This document shows, piece by piece, positions 6,741 to 11,724 of a DNA stretch of 25,317 nucleotides (within the stretch, counting starts at the first letter, position 1; every line of letters starts with the position of its first letter). This DNA comes from Candidatus Proelusimicrobium excrementi (GTDB taxonomy: Bacteria; Elusimicrobiota; Elusimicrobia; Elusimicrobiales; Elusimicrobiaceae), in NCBI GenBank assembly GCA_934643455.1, contig CAKUBV010000008.1, positions 1-25,317 of the forward strand. The letters run 5' to 3'. Made by a program: the position numbers and the translations under genes. The notes beneath the pieces are model-generated. The model worked only from the letters and a program-made list of their open reading frames with translations. It was not told the DNA's origin and searched no databases.

Positions 6741-9125
6741 TTATCTTAACTGCGCGCCGAGTTTGCTCTTTAAAGCTTCAAGCACGGTTTCCACGGCTTT
6801 GTTGACTTCGGCGTCTGTTAAGGTCTTTTCCTTTGAGATAAAATCAAAGCTTAAAGTAATGCTCTTTTTACCCTGCGGCAAATTATCGCCCTGATACAAA
6901 TCTATCAAGTGGTACGCCGTTTCGGGTGCGGATTGTTTCAGAACTTCGCGCACGGAATCGAAGGAAACGGTTTTGTCCAGTACTACCGACAAATCCCTCT
7001 TTGAAGCCGGGAACGCGCTTATTTCTTCCGCTTTTTTAAATTGCTGCGCGTCAAAAACTTTTTCCAGGTTTTTAACGTCAAACTCAAAGGCGTAAACATC
7101 CTGTTTAATGCCGTAAGCTTTAAGGGTAAGCGGATGCACTTGTCCCAAAAAGCCTATCTTTTTATTATCAAGCATAATGTCCATGCAAATTTTGGGATGC
7201 ATATAAGCCGGGGCCGCTTTTGCGGGTTTAAAAGAAATGTTTTTAAAATCCCTGAGCGTACCGCTTACTATGCCTTTAAGCCCGTAAAAACCGACGTGGC
7301 ATTGCGGCGTCATAAAAAACTTTTCTCTGGGTGTTTTCCCGCACATAACGCCGCTTAGGGCGAAAGTTTCAAGCGGGAAACCTTTTTGCAGATTGAAAAT
7401 CTTTCCGTATTCAAAAAGGCTCAAATCATGTCTGCCGAAGTTTTGGTTAAAAGCAATGTTTTTAAGCAAGCTTATCAAAAGCATAGGGCGCATAAATTCC
7501 ATACCGTCGGCCAAAGGATTTTTAATTTCTACGGCGGTTTTATCGCTGTAGCCGAAATTTGCCAAATCTTTTGCGGAAACGAAATCAAAGTTTTTACATT
7601 CGTAAAAGCCTAGCCCGGCAAGAACTTCGCTGAATTTCTCGCCCAAGTCTACGGCTTTAGGGTTTTCGCCGAAGTATAAAGAAGCGTGCGTTACGCCCGT
7701 ATTATCCGCGGCCAAATTATCCAAGCCTATATAACGGGCGGCTTCTTCCGCCAGATCCCATTTATGGTTTAAATCTCTGCGGCAGGAAAGCGGCGTAAAG
7801 CTCCAGGTTTCGCCTTCGGCTTTAAAATCCGCACCGAGCCTGTTAAAAATATCTTTAAGCTGCCTGCGGTCTATATCCATGCCGATAATTTTTTCTATGT
7901 CTTCGGGTTTAAAATTTATCGCGGCCGGTTTATAAGGTGCGGGATATACGTCGTTGATTTCGCCGGGTTCTCCGCCGCAAATATCCAAAATAAGCGCGGT
8001 GGCCATCTCTATGGATTTTACGCAGGTGTCAATATCCACGCCTCTTTCAAATCTCTGGGAAGATTCCGTACTTACGGCAAATTTCTTGGAAGTTTTGTTA
8101 ATGCAAGGCGGATAGAAATACGCGCCCTCTAAAAAAACGTCTTTGGTTTCAGGCAGAATGCTGTCGCCTTTCCCGCCGATTACGCCGGCCAAAGCCACGG
8201 CTTTTTTGCCGTCTGCTATAATTAAGTTTTGTGGCGTCAGCGTTCTCTCGACGTCGTCCAAACCCAGGAATTTCTCGCTTTCTTCGGCCCAGCGCACGTT
8301 TATTTCTCCGCCTTCAAGGTGGTTAAGGTCAAAAGCGTGCATGGGGTGGCCTATTTCAAAAAGGACGTAATTGGTAATATCGACAAGAGCGTTTTTCGGG
8401 TTAACTCCCATAGCCAAGAGCCTTTCTTTAAGCCACTGCGGGGACTCCGTATTTTTTACGTTTCTTATAATTCTGCCGGCGTATCTGGGGCAGCCGCTTT
8501 CATCGGTGTGCAAAGATATTTTCAAAGCCGGTCCTTCGCCTTTTACCTGTTTCCATTCTTTATTTTTAAGAGGCAGGTTCATAAGTACGCTAAGTTCCCT
8601 CGCTATGCCCAAATGGCTCATCAAATCGGGCCTGTTGGGAGTAAGGGAAACTTCAAAAACAGCGTCGGCTTTGCCGTAAAGGGTTTTAACGTCCGTACCG
8701 ACGGGAATATCCGACGGCAAAATCATTATTCCTTTTTGGCGTTCCGCGGCCAAACCCAGTTCGTCCGCTGAGCATAACATCCCTTCGGAAACCACGCCTC
8801 TGATTTCCGCCGGTTTTAAATAAATTTTGCCAAGCCTAGAGCCTACGTTCGCCAAAGGAACGGTTTGTCCTTCTGCTATATTCTGCGCCCCGCATACTAC
8901 GCGCTTTGCGCCGTCTTTGGTTTCCAAATCCACCAAATGCAGTTTTTCGGAATTGGGATGCGCGTTTATTTTTACGATTTTAGCCGCGTAAATATCGTCA
9001 AAATCCGCGCCGGTTTTTTTAATCTCTTCAACTTCCATGCCCAGCACGGTCAGCTTTTTCGCCAATTCTTCGGGCGTTAAATCCAAGTCAATAAAATCTT
9101 TAAGCCAGGAATATAATATTTTCAT
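6741..9125 (-). CDS. pheT: Phenylalanyl-tRNA synthetase beta subunit
   Basis: A 794-residue beta chain, normal for the bacterial (alpha-beta)2 enzyme. From the N-terminus: the typical start MKILYSWLKDFIDLD, an EMAP/OB tRNA-binding domain (about 40-150, with KIVKINAHPNSEKLHLV), the B3/B4 editing domain (about 200-380, with PRYAGRII and NALVDITNYVLFEIGHPMHAFD), the B5 DNA-binding-like domain, the catalytic-like core, and the C-terminal anticodon-binding FDX-ACB domain (about 700-794). It charges tRNA-Phe together with PheS and hydrolyses mischarged Tyr-tRNA-Phe. The ATG directly follows the pheS stop (TAAATG), and GGAG inside the pheS end serves as Shine-Dalgarno. Confidence 0.98.
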   Translation of the reverse strand: MKILYSWLKDFIDLDLTPEELAKKLTVLGMEVEEIKKTGADFDDIYAAKIVKINAHPNSEKLHLVDLETKDGAKRVVCGAQNIAEGQTVPLANVGSRLGKIYLKPAEIRGVVSEGMLCSADELGLAAERQKGIMILPSDIPVGTDVKTLYGKADAVFEVSLTPNRPDLMSHLGIARELSVLMNLPLKNKEWKQVKGEGPALKISLHTDESGCPRYAGRIIRNVKNTESPQWLKERLLAMGVNPKNALVDITNYVLFEIGHPMHAFDLNHLEGGEINVRWAEESEKFLGLDDVERTLTPQNLIIADGKKAVALAGVIGGKGDSILPETKDVFLEGAYFYPPCINKTSKKFAVSTESSQRFERGVDIDTCVKSIEMATALILDICGGEPGEINDVYPAPYKPAAINFKPEDIEKIIGMDIDRRQLKDIFNRLGADFKAEGETWSFTPLSCRRDLNHKWDLAEEAARYIGLDNLAADNTGVTHASLYFGENPKAVDLGEKFSEVLAGLGFYECKNFDFVSAKDLANFGYSDKTAVEIKNPLADGMEFMRPMLLISLLKNIAFNQNFGRHDLSLFEYGKIFNLQKGFPLETFALSGVMCGKTPREKFFMTPQCHVGFYGLKGIVSGTLRDFKNISFKPAKAAPAYMHPKICMDIMLDNKKIGFLGQVHPLTLKAYGIKQDVYAFEFDVKNLEKVFDAQQFKKAEEISAFPASKRDLSVVLDKTVSFDSVREVLKQSAPETAYHLIDLYQGDNLPQGKKSITLSFDFISKEKTLTDAEVNKAVETVLEALKSKLGAQLR

Positions 9126-10175
9126 TTAAAATTGCTCCAAAATTCTTATGTCGTTTTCGTAGAAAGTTCTGATGTCTTTTATCCCGAGGGAGAACATCGC
9201 CAGCCTTTCCACGCCCATGCCGAAAGCGTATCCGCTGTAAACTTCCGGGTCGATTTGGCAGTTTCTGAGGACGTTCGGGTGCACTATGCCGGCCCCCATC
9301 ATTTCTTTCCAGCCGGAGCCTTTGCATACCGGGCAGTTTTTATCTTTCCCTTCGCAGAACACGCATTTAACGTCCACTTCCACGCTGGGTTCCGTAAACG
9401 GGAAGAAAGAGGGGCGGAAGCGAACTTCGGCTTTTTTGCCGAACAAACCTTGCATAAATACGGTTAAATCTCTTTTTAAATCCGCCAGGCTTACGTTTTT
9501 ATCTACATACAAGCCTTCTATCTGATGAAACACAGGGCTGTGCGTGGCGTCCAAAGAATCTTTGCGGAATACGCGCCCCGGCGCCATAATGCGTATCGGC
9601 GGTTTCTGTTTCTGCATGGTGCGTATCTGTACGCCGGAAGTATGCGTTCTTAACACGAAATCGCTTTTATGGGTGTTTTTAATAAAGAAGGTATCCTGCA
9701 TATCCCTTGCGGGGTGATGGGCGGGAATATTCAAAGCGTCAAAATTGTGATATTCGTCTTCAATAAAAGGCCCGTGCGCCCAAATAAAGCCGAGCTTTGA
9801 AAGAATGTCCGTCATTCTTTTCTGCGCTATGGCGAGGGGGTGTCTTCCACCCTTGTTGAACGGGAAAGCCGGTAAAGTTAAATCCAAATCGGTTTTGTTT
9901 AGCTCTTCGTTAATGGCGGCGTTTTCAAGTTCTGCGTTTTTTGCTTCAAACAAAGAGGATAATTTTATTTTAAGAGCATTGCTCAAAGGGCCGAAGATTT
10001 TTTTCTCTTCCAAAGAAAGATCTTTGAGGCTTTTTAAAAGTTCGGTAAGTTCGCCTTTGCGTCCTATCGCGGCGACTTGCAAATCCTGCAAATCTTTAAC
10101 GTTTTTGCAGGCTTGTATTTTTGATGTGTAATTTGTTTCTATTAAATTCAGTTTGTTTTTAAGTTCTTCAATCAT
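9126..10175 (-). CDS. pheS: Phenylalanyl-tRNA synthetase alpha subunit
   Basis: A 349-residue class II catalytic subunit. An N-terminal coiled-coil arm (about 1-90) is followed by the core, with motif 2 around RVFRKDSLDATHSPVFHQIE (201-220) and motif 3 FGMGVERLAM (318-327). A Cys cluster C271/C274/C281/C284 forms a probable zinc knuckle, present in many but not all bacterial PheS. I chose ATG 10175 (MIEELK); the frame extends to a TTG at 10205 but the residues there are unlike PheS. No Shine-Dalgarno precedes the ATG, and a TATAAT box lies 6 nt upstream, suggesting a leaderless mRNA. First gene of the eight-gene operon. Confidence 0.97.
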   Translation of the reverse strand: MIEELKNKLNLIETNYTSKIQACKNVKDLQDLQVAAIGRKGELTELLKSLKDLSLEEKKIFGPLSNALKIKLSSLFEAKNAELENAAINEELNKTDLDLTLPAFPFNKGGRHPLAIAQKRMTDILSKLGFIWAHGPFIEDEYHNFDALNIPAHHPARDMQDTFFIKNTHKSDFVLRTHTSGVQIRTMQKQKPPIRIMAPGRVFRKDSLDATHSPVFHQIEGLYVDKNVSLADLKRDLTVFMQGLFGKKAEVRFRPSFFPFTEPSVEVDVKCVFCEGKDKNCPVCKGSGWKEMMGAGIVHPNVLRNCQIDPEVYSGYAFGMGVERLAMFSLGIKDIRTFYENDIRILEQF

Positions 10176-10181
10176 AATATT

Positions 10182-10187
10182 ATTATA
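10182..10187 (-). promoter_or_regulatory. -10 box of the pheS operon promoter
   Basis: On the minus strand TATAAT (10187-10182) is followed by AATATT and then the pheS ATG. With the usual -10 to +1 spacing, transcription starts on the A of ATG (10175). No good -35 is found at 16-18 bp; a TTGAAC exists at 10217-10212 but the 24-bp spacer is too long. Confidence is moderate because of the poor -35. Confidence 0.55.
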
Positions 10188-10205
10188 GAAAATTAGTCCG
10201 CCCAA

Positions 10206-10491
10206 ACACTAGTTCAACGGCGGTTTATGCGAGGTTTAAATTTTATGATGTTTTTTAACTCTTCATTTGGAGTTTTGCGGGGGAGTTTCCGCCTTGGCCT
10301 AAAGGCCGTTTCTCCCGCCTTAAGTTTTATTATTTTGCCTAAAGTGCTAAGTATCGGCGGAAGTCTTGATATCGCGCCCTGTTTGTTTTTGCACCGCAGA
10401 AGTTTTTGCACCGCACAAGAAAAATATTTCCCTGTGCGTTTTTATTCGTCTGTTTCTCGGCGGCGTCTGCATTAGTTGGCGGATAACTAAT
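10206..10491. other. Gene-free stretch upstream of pheS
   Basis: This stretch separates the rpsI terminator from the pheS promoter. It is open for short frames on both strands (plus 10227-10475, minus 10214-10411), but neither has a ribosome binding site, and the minus frame would begin with GTG. The minus peptide is simply Lys/Arg-rich with no recognisable pattern. The stretch holds a GGCCTAAAGGCC hairpin (10296-10307) with outer arms GGGAG/CTCCC (10281-10285 and 10312-10316), and a 17-nt tandem repeat. I see no T-box riboswitch. I regard it as noncoding. Confidence 0.6.
10385..10418. repeat. Two-copy 17-nt tandem repeat
   Basis: GTTTTTGCACCGCAGAA (10385-10401) is followed at once by GTTTTTGCACCGCACAA (10402-10418), with one mismatch. 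No third copy is visible. It may be a regulator-binding pair or chance duplication. Confidence 0.6.
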
Positions 10492-10517
10492 AAAAAACCC
10501 CCGGCGAACCGGGGGTT
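10492..10517 (-). terminator. Intrinsic terminator after rpsI
   Basis: On the minus strand AACCCCCGG and CCGGGGGTT form a 9-bp GC-rich stem (10496-10517) around a 4-nt loop, followed by TTTTTT (10497-10492). It lies about 20 nt after the rpsI stop and closes the tRNA-Tyr-rplM-rpsI unit. Confidence 0.93.
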
Positions 10518-10536
10518 AAATTTGTCCAATCCCAAA

Positions 10537-10929
10537 TTAACGTTTGGAGAACTGGAAACGTCTTCTCGCTTTGGGCTGGCCCGGTTTCTTTCTTTCGACC
10601 ATTCTGGGGTCTCTGGTAAGGAATCCGGCCTTTTTCATGGATTTTTTATTGTCTTCGCCGAGTACAGCGAGTGATCTCGCTATGGCGTGGCGTATTGCGC
10701 CGGCCTGGGAGGCGATACCGCCGCCGGAAACTTTAACGTTTACGTCAAATTCTTTTTCGGCTTTGATTTCGCTCAGCGGGGCGAGGACGGTGTCCTGATA
10801 TCTGGGACATCCGCGGAAATAGTCTTCCAACGTTTTGGTGTTGATAATTACTTTTCCGGAACCTTTCACGAGCTCGGCCTGAGCTACGGAAGTTTTTCTT
10901 CTACCGGTTTTAATCTGTTTGGTTTCCAT
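10537..10929 (-). CDS. rpsI: 30S ribosomal protein S9
   Basis: A 130-residue S9 with the typical TGRRKTSVAQAEL near residues 8-20, the GGGIASQAGAIRHAIARSL block (about 65-83), and the basic tail ending FQFSKR, whose C-terminal Lys-Arg reaches the P-site tRNA. Start is ATG 10929 with AAAGGTG as Shine-Dalgarno; the frame could extend 9 nt to a GTG that is part of that Shine-Dalgarno. It follows rplM with a 12-nt gap, the universal rplM-rpsI pairing. Confidence 0.98.
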   Translation of the reverse strand: METKQIKTGRRKTSVAQAELVKGSGKVIINTKTLEDYFRGCPRYQDTVLAPLSEIKAEKEFDVNVKVSGGGIASQAGAIRHAIARSLAVLGEDNKKSMKKAGFLTRDPRMVERKKPGQPKARRRFQFSKR

Positions 10930-10941
10930 AAAAATCACCTT

Positions 10942-11367
10942 TTATTTTGAGAACCTTTCGGCAAAAGAATGCTCTTCGCCATTGAAAATTCTAAGTCTTT
11001 TCATTCTTTTGGCGCGAAGTTTGTTATTGTCAAGCATGCGGTAAACGGCGAGCTCAATAACTTTCGCGGCGTTGTTTTCCATCTGCCTTTTGAAAGGAAC
11101 TTCTTTAGCGCCTTTCGCGTAGCCGGAGTGGGAGAAATAAACTTTCTCTTCAGCTTTTTTCCCGGTTACTTTGATTTTGCCGGCATTGGTAACGACTACG
11201 AAATCCCCGCAGTCCATATTGGGGGTAAAAGTTCTTTTATGTTTGCCCATGAGGTAAACCGCCAACTGAGTAGCGAGCCTGCCGAGGGTCTTGCCGGTAG
11301 CATCAATATGATGCCATTTTCTTCCTGCTTCGGCTTCCTGAACGGAAGGTAAGTATGTTTTGCTCAT
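10942..11367 (-). CDS. rplM: 50S ribosomal protein L13
   Basis: A 141-residue L13. Family features include WHHIDATGKTLGRLATQLA (about 18-36), the YLMGKHKRTFTP stretch near 38-49, and the YRMLDNNKLRAKRMKRLRI block (about 109-127). L13 is an early assembly protein binding 23S rRNA. The ATG follows an AAAGGTAC Shine-Dalgarno and a structured leader of about 110 nt after tRNA-Tyr. Co-transcription with rpsI is implied by spacing. Confidence 0.98.
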   Translation of the reverse strand: MSKTYLPSVQEAEAGRKWHHIDATGKTLGRLATQLAVYLMGKHKRTFTPNMDCGDFVVVTNAGKIKVTGKKAEEKVYFSHSGYAKGAKEVPFKRQMENNAAKVIELAVYRMLDNNKLRAKRMKRLRIFNGEEHSFAERFSK

Positions 11368-11385
11368 TTTGTACCTTTGTGTTTT

Positions 11386-11460
11386 ATAGGATTTGACTCG
11401 GGTCCTATTAATTTCACATAAATTTGCGCTTTTGCGCCCGCGCTACCACTGCGCGCCGGC
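11386..11460 (-). promoter_or_regulatory. Structured 5' leader of rplM
   Basis: On the minus strand three stem-loops follow each other between tRNA-Tyr and rplM: GCGC-AGTGGTA-GCGC (11454-11440), extendable outward by CG and by GCC/GGC across a 2-nt bulge; GCGC-AAAA-GCGC (11437-11426); and ATAGGA/TCCTAT around 11 nt (11408-11386), ending 12 nt before the Shine-Dalgarno. The first looks like a tRNA D arm, and the third carries CCCGAGTCAAA, reminiscent of a T loop, but no acceptor or anticodon arm can be built. An autoregulatory L13 leader is possible; L13 leaders are known in Firmicutes, and I cannot show homology. Confidence 0.4.
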
Positions 11461-11470
11461 TTTCTAAGCT

Positions 11471-11574
11471 AAAAAAAGAGGAATGGTTGGGATAGGATTC
11501 GAACCTATGTAGGGCACGCCCGACGGTTTTACAGACCGTTGCTTTTGACCGCTCAGCCACCCAACCGTTCCTCT
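11471..11574 (-). terminator. Extended tRNA-Tyr stem followed by T-run (terminator-like)
   Basis: The bases flanking tRNA-Tyr are complementary: AGAGGAA just upstream (11574-11568) pairs with TTCCTCT just downstream (11483-11477). This lengthens the 7-bp acceptor stem to about 14 bp with one A-C mismatch. TTTTTTT follows at once (11477-11471). The precursor thus has the shape of an intrinsic terminator and of a processing stem. Confidence 0.6.
11484..11566 (-). tRNA. tRNA-Tyr (anticodon GTA)
   Basis: A class II tRNA of 83 nt on the minus strand. Acceptor GGTTGGG/CCCAACC, D arm region GTGGCTGAGCGGTCAAAAGC, anticodon stem ACGGT/ACCGT around CTGTAAA with GTA at 11532-11530, a long variable arm (GGGC-GT-GCCC), and T stem with GGTTCGAATCC. 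Discriminator A is at 11484; the 3' CCA is not encoded (TTC follows), unlike tRNA-Trp in this window, so a CCA-adding enzyme is needed. It heads the rplM-rpsI unit. Confidence 0.96.
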
Positions 11575-11599
11575 AAAATCTGTATGATTTTTAAAGCCG

Positions 11600-11622
11600 G
11601 ATAAAACCTTTCTGGTTTTATC
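11600..11622 (-). other. Hairpin in the tRNA-Tyr leader
   Basis: GATAAAACC (11600-11608) and GGTTTTATC (11614-11622) form a 9-bp perfect inverted repeat with a 5-nt loop between the tRNA-Tyr promoter and the tRNA. No T-run follows on the minus strand. It may be a leader stem removed during 5' maturation. Confidence 0.45.
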
Positions 11623-11645
11623 GTTTCTTAAAAACCGGATAATTT

Positions 11646-11675
11646 ATTATAGCAAAATAATTCGCACATCTACAA
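11646..11675 (-). promoter_or_regulatory. Promoter of the tRNA-Tyr-rplM-rpsI unit
   Basis: On the minus strand an extended -10 box TGCTATAAT (TATAAT at 11651-11646) lies 18 bp after a weak -35 TTGTAG (11675-11670). The predicted start is near 11639, some 73 nt before tRNA-Tyr. It sits past the end of alaS, which has no terminator of its own here, so readthrough from alaS is also possible. Confidence 0.65.
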
Positions 11676-11724
11676 ACAATTTTGTTTTATTTTTATTTCG
11701 CTTTAATAAATTATATCAAAAAAA

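Noticed and set aside
8229..8771. 180-codon open frame on the plus strand inside pheT
   Set aside because: It lies wholly antisense to a well-conserved pheT region, has no ribosome binding site, and its peptide resembles no family. It is a shadow of pheT codon use.
10214..10411. Lys/Arg-rich 65-codon frame on the minus strand upstream of pheS
   Set aside because: GTG start without Shine-Dalgarno, overlap with the pheS promoter region, and no recognisable pattern. Kept only as part of the noncoding gap.
10176..10491. T-box riboswitch upstream of pheS
   Set aside because: No AGGGTGG-type T-box core or antiterminator is present, and the promoter abuts the ATG, leaving no leader RNA.
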